From NCBI GenBank assembly GCA_028874365.1, contig JAPPJZ010000033.1, forward strand, positions 62,001 to 126,000: a stretch of 64,000 nucleotides of DNA, in the 5' to 3' direction. The position numbers were made by a program, and so were the translations under genes. The DNA is from Chloroflexota bacterium (lineage in GTDB: Bacteria > Chloroflexota > Dehalococcoidia > Bin125). Shown here piece by piece: positions 9,681 to 19,441 of this stretch (position 1 is its first letter; each line of letters opens with the position of its first letter). The notes below the pieces were generated by a model. The model worked only from the letters and a program-made list of their open reading frames with translations. It ran no database searches and had not been told where the DNA came from.

Positions 9681-10737
9681 CGCTGACCTGGGACCGGCGC
9701 TGGCGGCCGTGATCGACCAGCGCCGCAGCCTGAGCGATCCCGAGGCGTCGGCTGCGATGAATGCGCTGATGTCTGGCGAGGCCGATGAAGTCCAGGCGGC
9801 GGCGTTGCTCACCGGGCTGCGAATGAACGGTGAGTCGGTCGACGAAGTGGTCGGCTTGGCCCGCGCGATGCGCGAGCACGCGCTCCGAGTCAACCTGTCC
9901 GAGCTACCGCGCTTGGCCGACACCGCCGGGACCGGAGGCTCAGGCAAGCACACCTTCAACTCCTCCACGGCGGCCGCTTTCGTGCTCGCCGGATGCGGTG
10001 TGCCCGTCGCCAAACACGGCAATCGAGCGATGTCGTCAAGCGTCGGCAGCGCCGATGTGCTCGAAGCGCTGGGCGGACAGATCAGTCTGAGCCCTGATCA
10101 GGCCGCGGGCTTGATTCGCGAGGTCGGGTTCGGGTTCCTCTTCGCCCAGGCGTTTCATCCGGCAATGCGCTTCGTCGCACCGATCCGTCGACGGATCGGC
10201 ATCCGAACCGTCTTCAACATCCTTGGTCCGCTCACCAACCCCGCTCGAGCGACGCACCAGCTGATCGGCGTTGCCCGCCCCGAGCTTGGTCCCCTGATGG
10301 CGACCGCCTTGGGCCGGCTCGGTGTCCGACGCGGACTCGTGGTCCACGGCCACGAGGGACTCGATGAGGTGTCCCCCTCGGGCGAGACCACTTGCTGGCA
10401 GGTCGATGGCGATGAGTTAACCGAGTTCACCGTTGCCCCGCAGGACTTCCAGATCCGACCGGTAGCCCTCTCAGCCGTTCGCGGCGGCGAAACCGCCGTG
10501 AAATCCGCATCGATGATGCGTGAAGTGCTGGGCGGCAAGACGTCTGCCCTCACCGGCTTCGTCACCCTCAACGCCGCCGCCGGCCTGCTCGCCGCCGACG
10601 AAGTCCCCACCTTCGCCGAAGGCGTCAGCCGAGCGGCGGAGTGCATCGACGACCAGCGCGCGTTACGCAAGCTGGAACTCTGGGTCGACCGCTCCCAGGC
10701 GATCGCCGATCCAGCCGAAGCGACTGAGGCGACATAA
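9673..10737 (+). CDS. trpD: Anthranilate phosphoribosyltransferase
   Basis: Adds the phosphoribosyl group from PRPP to anthranilate. Visible motifs are GTGGSGKHTFNSST (PRPP-binding), KHGNRAMSSSVGSADVLEALG in two parts, and RTVFNILGPLTNPA. The GTG at 9673 gives 354 residues and an eight-base overlap with trpG; the track ORF starts upstream inside trpG. Its TAA overlaps the trpC ATG by one base. Confidence 0.96.
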
Positions 10738-11522
10738 TGCCTTCAGTCCTTGAGCGCATCGTCGCCGAGACCCGTAGCTCTGTCGCGGAGCGCAAGCTGG
10801 AGACTCCCGTCGAGGATCTGCAGCGCCGGGCTGAGCTGCGAACCGTCCGTAACGACTTCATCAATGTGCTCAACCAACCGGGCGTCGGCCTGATGGCCGA
10901 GATCAAGCGCGGGTCACCCTCAAAGGGGCTGTTCGCGCCAGATCTCGTCCCCGCAGACCTGGCTCGGACGTATCGAGACATCGGAGCCGTTGCCGTGTCG
11001 GTCCTGACCGCGCCCGCATTCTTCTCCACAGACGACGATCTCTGCGCCGCCGTCGCGGCGCTCGCCGGCAGCGGCATCCCATTGCTGCGCAAGGAATTCC
11101 ACGTCGACCCGTACCAAATCGCCGAAGCGGCAGCGCTCGGAGCGGACGCCTACCTGCTGATCGCCAAGACGCTGGATGCCGCCGACCTGAGCGAACTTTC
11201 GCGAGCGGGCGAGGAATACGGACTCACGGCGTTCGTCGAAGTGACCGACGAGATGGAAACCGCAATGGCGCTCGACGCCGGAGCCCGGGCGATTGGGATC
11301 AACAACCGCGACCTGCATACATTTGAGGAGGACCTGGGCACTACGGAACGCCTCCGTCGATTCATCCCCGATTCGGTGCCCGTCGTCGCGGCGAGCGGCG
11401 TACGCACGCGGGAGGACATGAAGCGCATGGAGGATTGCGGCGTGAATGCGGTCCTGATCGGTGAAGCGTTGTCCTCCGCTGCCGATCCGCAGGCAAAGGC
11501 GCGAGAGTTGCTGGGCCGATGA
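10737..11522 (+). CDS. trpC: Indole-3-glycerol phosphate synthase
   Basis: Closes the indole ring from CdRP. A TIM barrel with MAEIKRGSPSKG (catalytic Lys), LLRKEFHVDPYQI, IGINNRDLHTF, AASGVRTREDM and AVLIGEAL. 261 residues, normal for a monofunctional enzyme. It shares one base with trpD and has an ATGA overlap with trpF. Confidence 0.97.
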   Translation: MPSVLERIVAETRSSVAERKLETPVEDLQRRAELRTVRNDFINVLNQPGVGLMAEIKRGSPSKGLFAPDLVPADLARTYRDIGAVAVSVLTAPAFFSTDDDLCAAVAALAGSGIPLLRKEFHVDPYQIAEAAALGADAYLLIAKTLDAADLSELSRAGEEYGLTAFVEVTDEMETAMALDAGARAIGINNRDLHTFEEDLGTTERLRRFIPDSVPVVAASGVRTREDMKRMEDCGVNAVLIGEALSSAADPQAKARELLGR

Positions 11523-12202
11523 CGTTTGTCAAAGTCTGTTCAGTGCGAGCCGTCGAGCACGCGGTCTGGGCGCGTGAAGCCGGAGCGGATGAAATCGGAA
11601 TGATCTTCGCCGATGCGCCGAGACGTATCGACCTCAAGGTCGCACGGGCAATCCGCCGCGAGCTGGGACCTCGAGTTGAGATCGTCGAGTCGACGACCGA
11701 AGCCGTTGAGCGAGAACGTCATGAAGCCAATCAGCCACTGCTCGTTGGCGTGTTCGCGAGACAGTCCGTCGAAGATATCGAGCGGGTGCTGGAGCGGGTC
11801 GATCTTGATCTGATTCAACTCAGCGGCGGAGAACATCCGGCCCTTGCCGCGCGAATCCGCCGCCCGGTCGTACGCGTGATTCACGTGGCCGACGGCATGG
11901 ACGCAGGATCAGTGCTGCGCGAGATAGATCGCGCGCCACACGCGATCACGATGCTCGACGCCAGGTCAACGCAGGGCGGCGGCATGGGACAGCGCATCGA
12001 CTGGTCGATTGCAGCCGAGGTGGCATCGAACCGCCCCCTGGTCCTGGCCGGCGGCCTCAACCCCGACAACGTCGCGGAAGCAGTTCGCGTCGTCCGTCCC
12101 TGGGCAGTCGATGCGTCCTCCGGCCTCGAAACCGATGGAACCAAGGATCGCGAGAAAATCCGCGCGTTCATCGCAGCGGCCAAGGCTGGGGGTCTGTCGT
12201 GA
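11519..12202 (+). CDS. trpF: Phosphoribosylanthranilate isomerase
   Basis: Converts PRA to CdRP, acting before TrpC. It opens with [11 protein letters not shown], the KxCG motif with Ser in place of Gly; the catalytic Cys is kept. [34 protein letters not shown] and DASSGLET follow in the usual order. It is coupled to trpC (ATGA) and trpB (GTGA) by four-base overlaps. Confidence 0.94.
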   Translation: MTFVKVCSVRAVEHAVWAREAGADEIGMIFADAPRRIDLKVARAIRRELGPRVEIVESTTEAVERERHEANQPLLVGVFARQSVEDIERVLERVDLDLIQLSGGEHPALAARIRRPVVRVIHVADGMDAGSVLREIDRAPHAITMLDARSTQGGGMGQRIDWSIAAEVASNRPLVLAGGLNPDNVAEAVRVVRPWAVDASSGLETDGTKDREKIRAFIAAAKAGGLS

Positions 12203-13380
12203 CAAGAGAAAGCGGAGCCTTCGGTCCCTTCGGCGGACAGTTCGCACCGGAAACATTGATGCCCGCCTTGGCGGAGCTGGAGGACGAATGGGAACAGGCC
12301 CAGTCCGACCCGGCGTTTCGCTCCGAGCTCGACGCGATGTTGCGCGACTACGTCGGTCGCGAGACGCCCTTGACCCACGCTGAGCGCCTCTCGGAACAGC
12401 TCGGCGGGGCGCAGATCTGGCTCAAGCGAGAGGACCTCGCGCACACCGGCGCGCACAAGATCAACAACGCGCTGGGTCAGGTCTTGCTGGCTCGCCGCAT
12501 GGGCAAGCCCAGGATCATCGCCGAGACCGGCGCCGGGCAACACGGCGTTGCAACTGCGACCGCCTGCGCTCGCTTCGGCATCGAATGCATCGTCTACATG
12601 GGCGAGGAAGACGTCCGCCGCCAGGCCCTCAACGTGTTCCGCATGAATCTGCTGGGCGCTGAGGTTGTTCCCGTCAAATCCGGCGCGCGTACGCTCAAGG
12701 ACGCAATCAACGAATCAATCCGAGACTGGGTGACCAACGTCCGGACCACCCACTACCTGATCGGCAGCGCCATCGGACCGCACCCATATCCCGTCATCGT
12801 GCGCGAGCTCCAGTCCTGCATCGGTCGTGAGGCGAAGGATCAGTTGCAGAAGAAGATCGGCAAGCTGCCCGATGTCGCCATCGCCTGCGTCGGCGGCGGA
12901 AGCAATGCAATCGGTTTGTTCCACCCGCTGATCGACGATCCGGTGCGGCTCATCGGCGTTGAAGCCGCCGGCGAAGGCCTCAAAGCGCGTCACGCCGCGA
13001 CACTGTCCGCCGGCTCCCCAGGCGTGCTGCATGGCACGCGAACCTATGTGCTCCAGGATGACCACGGACAGATCACCGAGGCCCACTCGATCTCCGCCGG
13101 CCTCGACTACCCCGGCGTCGGACCGGAGCACGCCTGGCTCATGCTGACCGAACGGGCCGAGTACGTCTCGGTCACAGACGATGAAGCGCTGGACGGACTC
13201 AAGCTGCTCTCGGAGACCGAGGGCATCATCCCCGCCCTCGAAACGGCGCACGCGATCGCCTACGCCGCCAAAGTGGCACCTGCGATGAGTCCCGACGAGA
13301 CGATCCTGATCGGTCTGTCCGGCCGTGGCGACAAGGACGTCGAAATCGTCCGCGACGCGCTCGAGGCGCGGGCGCCATGA
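12199..13380 (+). CDS. trpB: Tryptophan synthase beta chain
   Basis: PLP enzyme condensing indole with serine. It begins [17 protein letters not shown], carries the PLP lysine in [13 protein letters not shown] and has [14 protein letters not shown] and the phosphate-binding GGGSNAIG. 393 residues, the TrpB1 type that normally pairs with TrpA. The start is GTG in a four-base overlap with trpF. Its usual neighbour trpA lies 1.6 kb downstream, after two membrane-protease genes. Confidence 0.97.
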   Translation: MTRESGAFGPFGGQFAPETLMPALAELEDEWEQAQSDPAFRSELDAMLRDYVGRETPLTHAERLSEQLGGAQIWLKREDLAHTGAHKINNALGQVLLARRMGKPRIIAETGAGQHGVATATACARFGIECIVYMGEEDVRRQALNVFRMNLLGAEVVPVKSGARTLKDAINESIRDWVTNVRTTHYLIGSAIGPHPYPVIVRELQSCIGREAKDQLQKKIGKLPDVAIACVGGGSNAIGLFHPLIDDPVRLIGVEAAGEGLKARHAATLSAGSPGVLHGTRTYVLQDDHGQITEAHSISAGLDYPGVGPEHAWLMLTERAEYVSVTDDEALDGLKLLSETEGIIPALETAHAIAYAAKVAPAMSPDETILIGLSGRGDKDVEIVRDALEARAP

Positions 13381-14252
13381 TCTCGCAGGACGCGCTGGAC
13401 CTCATGGCGCGACCTGCCGAGCAACAGTCGACGATCAAGCTGGTCGCCCAACCCGCGCCCCAGACGGCCTCGGCCTCTGTCTCGTTTGCGCCGAGCGCAT
13501 GGTTGGAGCTGCCCGAACCCGATTTGGTCGAGCCGATCCCCAAGCGAACTCTGGGTCGGATTCGGATGCCCGTGCGCGTCATATTCCTGACTGTGCTCAC
13601 GTTGGCGCTTGCCGCGGGATGGGCGGTCCTCTTGAATCGAACCTCGCTCGACGAAGAGCTCGGATGGGAGTGGTGGTTCGTCGTAGTCCTGGCAGGCGTC
13701 ACGCTGGTCATCGTCGTGTGCTGGATCGTCCTGCCGCGCTGGATCCTCAGGCGGCACCAGGCCAGCGCGCTCGTCGCATGGCGCCGGCCGACGCGCCAGG
13801 ATGTCAATTGGGTATGCGCCGCACTGGCCGTGATGGTCGGAGTCTGGCTTGTCTACTGGGAAATCGTTCCCTGGACCGGTTGGGATTGGGCCCTCCCTGT
13901 CCCGCTGCCCGACGACGCCAACGTCGTGGCGTTCGTTTCTTGGTGGCACGTAGCGATCTTCGCTGCCAGTGCCGTGATCGTTGCGCCAATCGTTGAAGAG
14001 ACGTTCTTCCGCGGTTTCATGCTCGGCGGCCTGAATCGCGTCTGGTGGCTGCTCCCATCGCTGTTGCTTAGCGCCGCCCTGTTCTCGGCCGTGCACTTCA
14101 ATCTCCGCGTCATCATTCCGTTCGCGGTGTTCGGACTGGTTCTCGGCGCGCTATACCTTCGCACGAAGCACCTGACCGCACCCGCTCTGGCGCATGCCTG
14201 TTGGAATCTGGGAGCCACCGCGATGCTGATCATGGAATACGGCGTCGGATGA
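13377..14252 (+). CDS. CPBP family intramembrane metalloprotease (first of two)
   Basis: A membrane protein with several hydrophobic helices and the CPBP/CAAX-protease motifs [13 protein letters not shown] (EExxxR), FSAVHF (FxxxH) and a final HACWNLGA helix. About 115 N-terminal residues, including two helices, precede the conserved region. The ATG overlaps the trpB stop (ATGA), so it belongs to the trp operon. CPBP proteins include prenyl-protein proteases and bacteriocin-immunity proteins; the substrate here is unknown. Confidence 0.88.
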   Translation: MISQDALDLMARPAEQQSTIKLVAQPAPQTASASVSFAPSAWLELPEPDLVEPIPKRTLGRIRMPVRVIFLTVLTLALAAGWAVLLNRTSLDEELGWEWWFVVVLAGVTLVIVVCWIVLPRWILRRHQASALVAWRRPTRQDVNWVCAALAVMVGVWLVYWEIVPWTGWDWALPVPLPDDANVVAFVSWWHVAIFAASAVIVAPIVEETFFRGFMLGGLNRVWWLLPSLLLSAALFSAVHFNLRVIIPFAVFGLVLGALYLRTKHLTAPALAHACWNLGATAMLIMEYGVG

Positions 14253-14998
14253 TCGAGCGTCCCATCGTCGAAAACGAACAGGCCGAGCAGCCCCCCGATC
14301 GAGGCTTCGAGGGATTCAAGCTGGTCGGCTGGGGTCTGCTCTGCACGCTCGTCTGGCTGGTGGTGATCGTGATCACTGGCGTGGTCGTCAGCGTCATCGA
14401 CGACGCCGACGAGGCCACCAGCGAGGCCGGATTGTTGGCCTTCGTAATCGGCCAGGGCGTAGCCGGGCTGGTCGGTTGGCTGATTCTGCCCAAACTCATC
14501 ATGCGCCGCCGGCGGACGACACAGATCATCTCCTGGCGGCGTCCAAGAGGCTCGGACATCGCCTGGGCGATCGGCGGACTGCTGCTGATCTACGGGGTCC
14601 TCTTTGCCTACACCGCGATCGTTGACGCTGGCGGTGCTGAATCGCTTCAACCCGAGTCGACCATTGATGACGATCGGTTGTTCATCCATACCTCGGTGAT
14701 AATCGCGCTGGGCATCCTGGTGATCGTCTGCGCGCCGATCTACGAGGAGGCGTTCGCTCGCGGATTCGTCCTGGGCGGCCTGCGGCCTCACTGGGGGATC
14801 GTCCCGGCGTTCATCATCTCGGCGGCGGTGTTCTCGGCCCTGCACGCCGATCTCGGCAGCCTGATCCCATTTGCGATCGCCGGGGTGATACTTGGCATCG
14901 TCTACATGCGCACCGAATCGCTGACGGCGGCATCAATGGCGCACGTGGGCTTCAACGTAATCGGGTTCTCGGCGACGCTGGTACAGCAACTCGGTTGA
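14249..14998 (+). CDS. CPBP family intramembrane metalloprotease (second of two)
   Basis: A paralogue of the preceding gene with the same motif order: YEEAFARGFVLGGLR, FSALHAD and HVGFNVIG. 249 residues, several hydrophobic helices. Its ATG overlaps the preceding stop by four bases; the track ORF starts 48 bases earlier inside the neighbour. It ends nine bases before trpA, whose ribosome-binding site GAGGAG overlaps its stop. The arrangement suggests a local duplication inside the operon. Confidence 0.88.
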   Translation: MIERPIVENEQAEQPPDRGFEGFKLVGWGLLCTLVWLVVIVITGVVVSVIDDADEATSEAGLLAFVIGQGVAGLVGWLILPKLIMRRRRTTQIISWRRPRGSDIAWAIGGLLLIYGVLFAYTAIVDAGGAESLQPESTIDDDRLFIHTSVIIALGILVIVCAPIYEEAFARGFVLGGLRPHWGIVPAFIISAAVFSALHADLGSLIPFAIAGVILGIVYMRTESLTAASMAHVGFNVIGFSATLVQQLG

Positions 14999-15007
14999 GG
15001 AGACACG

Positions 15008-15883
15008 ATGGCGGACCTCGGCAAGCGATATCGCGACGCCTTCGCTGCCTCGGCGGCGCGAGGCGACGGTCCACTGCTGTTCCCGTTCCTCGCGGCCGGG
15101 TTCCCCACCCCCGAGGAGACGCCCGAGCTGGTCCGCGCCGCCATCAGGGGAGGCGCGGCGGGTTTCGAGATCGGAGTGCCCTTCTCCGACCCCCTCGCCG
15201 ACGGTCCAGTGCATCAAGATGCATACACGGTCGCGCTGGCGGCCGGCGCAACGATCGAGACGGCGCTTGATGCCTGCCGCACCGCCCGCCAAACAGCACC
15301 GGACATTCCGATAACCCTGATGGGCTACCTCAACCCGTTCCTGTCCTACGGTTCCTCCGGATCGCGCGACAATCTCGATCCCGGTGAGGCCATCGGTGAC
15401 CCCGTGCAGCCGTTGGCCAAGCGAGCTGCTGAGGCAGGCGTCGACGGCATAATCATCGTCGACCTGCCGGTGGACGAGTCGGATACCGCTCGCGAGGTGT
15501 TCGCGGCGCACGGCATTTCCCTGGTTTACCTGCTCGCGCCCACCTCCACCGACGAGCGGATTGCGGCCGTCGCCGAGCGGGCGTCAGGCTTCATCTATCT
15601 CGTCTCCCTGACTGGCGTGACCGGCGCCCGAGATCAGGTAGCCGCCGATTTCAAGGCGTTCGTCGGCCGTGTACGGGCTCTGACTGACACGCCCTTGGCA
15701 GTCGGATTCGGCATCAGCCGCCGCGAACACGTCGTGGAGGTCGGAAAACTGGTACCCGCTGCTATCATCGGTTCAGCGCTGACCACGACGATCGCGTCGG
15801 CGCCGGTTGACGGCCGCGCTCAGGCCGTCGAACGATATCTCGAGGTGGTCACCGGCCGCCGGAGTGAAGAGACAAGTACATGA
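15008..15883 (+). CDS. trpA: Tryptophan synthase alpha chain
   Basis: Cleaves indole-3-glycerol phosphate to indole for TrpB. Motifs: PFLAAGFPTPEETPELV, FEIGVPFSDPLADGPVHQ (catalytic Glu and Asp), LMGYLNP, IIVDLPVDES, YLVSLTGVTGAR and AVGFGISRREHV. At 291 residues it is slightly longer than average because of an insertion after LMGYLNPFLSYG. GAGGAG sits just before the ATG. Its TGA overlaps the ATG of a 27-codon sORF. Confidence 0.96.
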   Translation: MADLGKRYRDAFAASAARGDGPLLFPFLAAGFPTPEETPELVRAAIRGGAAGFEIGVPFSDPLADGPVHQDAYTVALAAGATIETALDACRTARQTAPDIPITLMGYLNPFLSYGSSGSRDNLDPGEAIGDPVQPLAKRAAEAGVDGIIIVDLPVDESDTAREVFAAHGISLVYLLAPTSTDERIAAVAERASGFIYLVSLTGVTGARDQVAADFKAFVGRVRALTDTPLAVGFGISRREHVVEVGKLVPAAIIGSALTTTIASAPVDGRAQAVERYLEVVTGRRSEETST

Positions 15884-15963
15884 GCAACCGAACCTGGACG
15901 GTTCCGATGTTCGATGACTGCGTCTATATCTCCGCGGCCGGCATCTTTGAGGCCGGTCGCTAG
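15880..15963 (+). CDS. Small ORF coupled to trpA, possible aromatic leader peptide (27 aa)
   Basis: ATG 15880 overlaps the trpA stop (ATGA), and the ORF ends TAG 15961-15963. The peptide begins MSNRTWTVPMF and is rich in aromatic residues for its size (one Trp, two Phe, one Tyr). Its last third encodes one arm and loop of a strong hairpin. It precedes the chorismate mutase and DAHP synthase genes, so a leader peptide sensing aromatic amino acids is an attractive but untested reading. It could equally be a chance ORF. Confidence 0.35.
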   Translation: MSNRTWTVPMFDDCVYISAAGIFEAGR

Positions 15964-15987
15964 ATCGCGTGCCGACGAGATTCGTCG
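15934..15987 (+). promoter_or_regulatory. Two consecutive hairpins between trpA and aroH
   Basis: Hairpin 1 pairs GCGGCCGGC (15934-15942) with GCCGGTCGC (15952-15960), nine pairs including one G-U. Hairpin 2 pairs CGACGA (15973-15978) with TCGTCG (15982-15987). Neither is followed by a T tract, so they look more like attenuation, processing or stability elements than a classical terminator. Confidence 0.45.
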
Positions 15988-16058
15988 AATCGCTGATCGC
16001 ACCGCTGCAGCACCCATAGACCTGTACCCGCACGTATGGAACTCCTGAGCACCTGACG

Positions 16059-16520
16059 ATGGTCACACCCGATTCAGAGCCTGTCTGGCGACTACGCGGC
16101 ATCCGAGGAGCGACGACCGTCGAGGCGAACACGCGCGTCGACATCATCGAGGCAACCGAAGAGCTGCTGGCCGAGATGATCATTCAGAACGACATCGAAT
16201 CGAGCGAGGTGGCTTCCGTCTGGTTCACGACCACTCAGGACCTCGACGCCGAGTTCCCCGCCGTCGCGGCCCGACTCACATTCAAGTGGAGCCACGCCGC
16301 CCTGATGTGCGGACATGAGATGCACGTACCCGGTGCGTTGCCCTCCTGTTTGCGGATTCTGTTGCACGTCAACACGCCGCTCCGGCAGAACCAGATCCAG
16401 CACGTGTACTTGCGCGGCGCGCGGGTGTTGCGAACCGACTTAACGGTTAACACAGAATCATCGCGATCGGTCGGCGATCTTCTGAGAAGATTCAGAGAGC
16501 CCGAGCCGTACAGCGAGTGA
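16059..16520 (+). CDS. aroH: Chorismate mutase, AroH type
   Basis: Rearranges chorismate to prephenate, feeding TyrA. The sequence [14 protein letters not shown], then [42 protein letters not shown] and [10 protein letters not shown] follow the monofunctional AroH (Bacillus-type) family from end to end. 153 residues, slightly longer than the usual ~120-130. About 175 bases separate it from trpA, occupied by the sORF and hairpins; aroF follows 16 bases later. Confidence 0.9.
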   Translation: MVTPDSEPVWRLRGIRGATTVEANTRVDIIEATEELLAEMIIQNDIESSEVASVWFTTTQDLDAEFPAVAARLTFKWSHAALMCGHEMHVPGALPSCLRILLHVNTPLRQNQIQHVYLRGARVLRTDLTVNTESSRSVGDLLRRFREPEPYSE

Positions 16521-16536
16521 GCGAGAAGGTAACCAC

Positions 16537-17592
16537 ATGCTGATTGTCATGAGAATGGGCGCGACCGACGAACAGGTTCGGGGTGTGCTCGCACGACTGA
16601 AGGAGTTCGACCTCGAAGGCCACCTGTCCCCCGGCAAGGAGCGCGTCGTGATCGGCGCGGTGGGTGTGATCGGCGACCCCGACATCCGCACCCAGATGTC
16701 ACGGATGAGCGGCGTCGACGAGGTGATCGCAATCTCCCGTCCCTACAAGCTGACCGGGCGAGAGTTCCAGAAAGAAGACACCGTCATCGACGTGGGCGGT
16801 GTCAGGATCGGCGACGGGTCGATGGTCGTGATGGCCGGCCCCTGCTCGATCGAGAACGAAGAGCATATGGTCACGACCGCCAGGGCCGTGGCCGCCTCGG
16901 GAGCCCAAATCCTGCGCGGCGGCGCGTTCAAGCCGCGCACCTCGCCCTACGCCTTCCGCGGGCTCGGTGAGGAAGGTCTCCAGCATCTGGCCGCGGCTCG
17001 CGAAGCCACGGGCCTGCCGGTGATCACCGAGGTCATGGACGCTCGCGACGTGGAACTCGTAGCCCGCTACGCCGACATACTCCAGATCGGCACGCGCAAC
17101 ATGCAGAACTTCATGCTGCTTGACGAGGTCGGCCTCGCGCGCAAGCCAGTGATGCTCAAGCGCGGGCTCTCCTCCACGATCGACGAGTGGCTGCTCGCCG
17201 CCGAGTACATCATGGCCAAGGGCAACCGCGACGTCATCCTCTGCGAGCGCGGCATTCGTACCTTCGAAACCGCAACCCGGAACACGCTCGACCTCTCGGC
17301 CGTGCCTGTCGTGAAGCGGCTCAGCCACCTGCCGATCGTCAGCGACCCGGCGCACGGCACCGGACACTGGTACCTCGTTGAGCCGATGGCCCGTGCTTCA
17401 ATGGCAGTCGGAGCTGACGGCCTGATGGTAGAGGTACACCCCAACCCGGACCACGCGCTCTCGGACGGTCCACAGTCGTTGACGCTTGAGAACTTCGACT
17501 CGCTCATGCGCTCGCTGGAGCGGGTCGGCGAGGCTGTCGGCCACCCGTTGGCGCCACCGCCCCAACTCGCCGCCGCAGCCGTCGCTGACTAG
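16537..17592 (+). CDS. aroF: 3-deoxy-7-phosphoheptulonate (DAHP) synthase, type I-beta
   Basis: First shikimate-pathway step, condensing PEP with erythrose-4-phosphate. The N-terminal ~70 residues ([18 protein letters not shown]) form the ferredoxin-like regulatory domain found in Thermotoga/Bacillus-type enzymes; the barrel follows with [44 protein letters not shown] and SDPAHGTGH. 351 residues. This form is typically feedback-controlled through the N-terminal domain. Last gene of the aromatic cluster, followed by a long inverted repeat. Confidence 0.95.
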   Translation: MLIVMRMGATDEQVRGVLARLKEFDLEGHLSPGKERVVIGAVGVIGDPDIRTQMSRMSGVDEVIAISRPYKLTGREFQKEDTVIDVGGVRIGDGSMVVMAGPCSIENEEHMVTTARAVAASGAQILRGGAFKPRTSPYAFRGLGEEGLQHLAAAREATGLPVITEVMDARDVELVARYADILQIGTRNMQNFMLLDEVGLARKPVMLKRGLSSTIDEWLLAAEYIMAKGNRDVILCERGIRTFETATRNTLDLSAVPVVKRLSHLPIVSDPAHGTGHWYLVEPMARASMAVGADGLMVEVHPNPDHALSDGPQSLTLENFDSLMRSLERVGEAVGHPLAPPPQLAAAAVAD

Positions 17593-17637
17593 CGAGAACC
17601 GATTCGTCATTGCCGCGCCTGTCACGGCATTCTCGCT
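17591..17637 (+). terminator. Terminator-like inverted repeat after aroF
   Basis: AGCGAGAA (17591-17598) pairs with TTCTCGCT (17630-17637), and inside it TGCCG (17611-17615) pairs with CGGCA (17625-17629). It begins within the aroF stop codon and lies between convergent transcription units. There is no T tract, so intrinsic termination is uncertain. Confidence 0.45.
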
Positions 17638-17710
17638 GAGTCGACCACCAGAGTCGGCCTGCAAAATGTCGAGTTACGTCGGCAAAGCGCGGCCATGACG
17701 GGTTGAAAGG

Positions 17711-18256
17711 TCAGAACTCGCTCGTAAGAGCGCGGCGAGCGGCCTCGTCGCGCTGGTCGACTGCTTGCGACTGCTCGCTCTGTTGAACCTTGACTTCGAG
17801 CTGGTCCACCGCGGTGGTCACCGAAGTCTGCATCGTGCGTATCTGGTCACTCAGGCGACGCAGCATCTCCAGCGAGTATCGGTCCGCCTCCAGAGCCTGC
17901 GAGACAGTCTCGGTGGTCGCCTGGCCGCGAATCGCTGCCGCTTCCTGGTTGGCTCGTGTGGTCGTCTCCGTCGCCGACTGGTAAGCCTGATCGACAATGC
18001 TTTGGGCTCGCGCCTCGGCAGCCTGCACCAACTCATGGACGGAGATCTGCTGCTCTGCATCCTGTCGAGCTTGCTGCGCGAGGATCGCCGCCTCTTCCTG
18101 CGTGTGCTGCAGCAGTAGTTCACGTTCCTCGAGCAGCCGCTGCGCTTGGTCTGCCGATGCAGGCGCAGCCATCCGCAAGCGATCGATCAGGTCGAGCAGT
18201 TGTTCACGGTCAACAGTCCAGCCGGAACCGAAGCGACTGCGTCGGCCGTCGAGCAC
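17711..18256 (-). CDS. Coiled-coil protein (DivIVA/ATP-synthase-b-like), start uncertain
   Basis: Almost the whole protein is a charged, Ala/Gln/Glu-rich coiled coil (QRLLEERELLLQ, AQQARQDAEQQI), preceded by DREQLLDLIDRLRMA. I recall similar proteins next to coaD in Chloroflexota, usually with an N-terminus like 'xxLxLIDxLE'. Such a segment (IDLLELIDQIEAAV) is in frame just upstream of the GTG used here, but has no ATG/GTG/TTG. AGGAG lies before two ATC codons at 18298-18293, so translation may start at an ATC, or a base has changed. Function unknown; possibly polar or division-related scaffolding. Confidence 0.7.
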   Translation of the reverse strand: MLDGRRSRFGSGWTVDREQLLDLIDRLRMAAPASADQAQRLLEERELLLQHTQEEAAILAQQARQDAEQQISVHELVQAAEARAQSIVDQAYQSATETTTRANQEAAAIRGQATTETVSQALEADRYSLEMLRRLSDQIRTMQTSVTTAVDQLEVKVQQSEQSQAVDQRDEAARRALTSEF

Positions 18257-18380
18257 GGCCGCCTCGATCTGGTCAATCAGTTCAAGGAGGTCGATGATGA
18301 ACTCCTGCCTGGCGCCCTGGCCCGGTCAACCCTGGTGTTGACTGTACCGCAGGGTTAGCCACGCGGATCCGCGCGCAGGT

Positions 18381-18863
18381 TCAGGCGCGAGGGGGTCCGT
18401 AGCGCTTGATCAACGCCTCATTGACATTGGGCGGCACCAGATCATCGACCGCCTGTCGCAAGGAGGCCAGTTCTCGAATCCGACTCGCCGAGATAAAGAG
18501 GTGCTCGTGGCCGGACATCAGAAACACCGATTCGATATGTGGCGCCATCTTCTTGTTCATCAGCGCCATGTCGAACTCGGCCTCAAATCCGGTCACCGCT
18601 CGGATGCCGCGGACCAGCACGCTGGCGCCTACGTCATCAGCGAAGTTCACGACCAGGCCCGTGAATTTGGCCGCGCGGACGTTGTGACAGTGCTTCGTCG
18701 CGCCCTCGATCATCGCCAGGCGCTCATCCACGTCGAATGTCTCGCTCGAGCGCGGATAGATCGCCATCACGACCTCGTCGAACATGCCCGCAGCGCGCTG
18801 CACAATGTCCAGATGACCGTTGGTGATTGGGTCAAATCCGCCGGGATAGAGCGCGATCGTCAT
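18381..18863 (-). CDS. coaD: Phosphopantetheine adenylyltransferase
   Basis: Penultimate step of coenzyme A synthesis (4'-phosphopantetheine plus ATP to dephospho-CoA). The nucleotidyltransferase start ALYPGGFDPITNGHLDIV holds the TxGH-type motif; VRGIRAVTGFEAEFDMALMN and the ISASRIRELA motif are also present. 160 residues, full length. It overlaps rsmD by four bases (ATGA), a common pairing. Confidence 0.97.
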   Translation of the reverse strand: MTIALYPGGFDPITNGHLDIVQRAAGMFDEVVMAIYPRSSETFDVDERLAMIEGATKHCHNVRAAKFTGLVVNFADDVGASVLVRGIRAVTGFEAEFDMALMNKKMAPHIESVFLMSGHEHLFISASRIRELASLRQAVDDLVPPNVNEALIKRYGPPRA

Positions 18864-19441
18864 GACTGGGCCTCCGCGCGATACGTGTCAACAGCGCCGT
18901 CACCATAGCGCCGTTGGTCAATCCGCACTAGCCCACCGATCCGCTCCGGCGGCGCAGGAACTCCGCCCGACGCCCGCGTCAAGCGTCTCCAGACGGCGAT
19001 CGCTCCTGCCGGCAGGCTGGCCCGCTCCATCAGCGCCTCGACCACCGGTCTTGCGTCGACTCGATAGGGCGGATCGACGAAGATCAGGTCAGGATCGAGC
19101 GCAACCCGCGAGAAGCAGCGCTCCACCGGCAAGCGGTGTACGCGCGCCAGTCCGGTCAATCCGAGTTCCTGGAGATTGCGGCGAATCACCGCACAGGCCG
19201 GGCCATTGCGCTCGACGAAATCGACCGATTCGGCGCCACGGCTCAGCGCCTCGAGCCCCAGGTAACCCGCCCCCGCGTAGAGGTCCAGCACCCGTGCCCC
19301 CTCGACCAACTTCCGCACTTCCGCTCGATCGAAGATGGCCGAGCGCACGACCGCCGTGGCAGGGCGGGTGCCGTTGGCCGGCGATCGCAAGCGGCGACCG
19401 GCCAGCGCACCTCCGACTATGCGCGGATGCGCCCTCGACAT
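18860..19441 (-). CDS. rsmD: 16S rRNA (guanine966-N2)-methyltransferase
   Basis: SAM-dependent methylation of G966 in 16S rRNA. It shows RIVGGALAGRRLRSP, motif I VLDLYAGAGYLGLEALSRGA and the catalytic DPPY. I take the ATG at 19441, which shares a base with the upstream stop (TGATG); the track uses the preceding GTG. The C-terminus is somewhat divergent. Coupled to coaD. Confidence 0.93.
   Translation of the reverse strand: MSRAHPRIVGGALAGRRLRSPANGTRPATAVVRSAIFDRAEVRKLVEGARVLDLYAGAGYLGLEALSRGAESVDFVERNGPACAVIRRNLQELGLTGLARVHRLPVERCFSRVALDPDLIFVDPPYRVDARPVVEALMERASLPAGAIAVWRRLTRASGGVPAPPERIGGLVRIDQRRYGDGAVDTYRAEAQS

Noticed and set aside
13377-14998. CPBP (Abi) proteins as a phage-defence module
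   Set aside because: They are coupled inside the trp operon, with no toxin, nuclease or mobile context.
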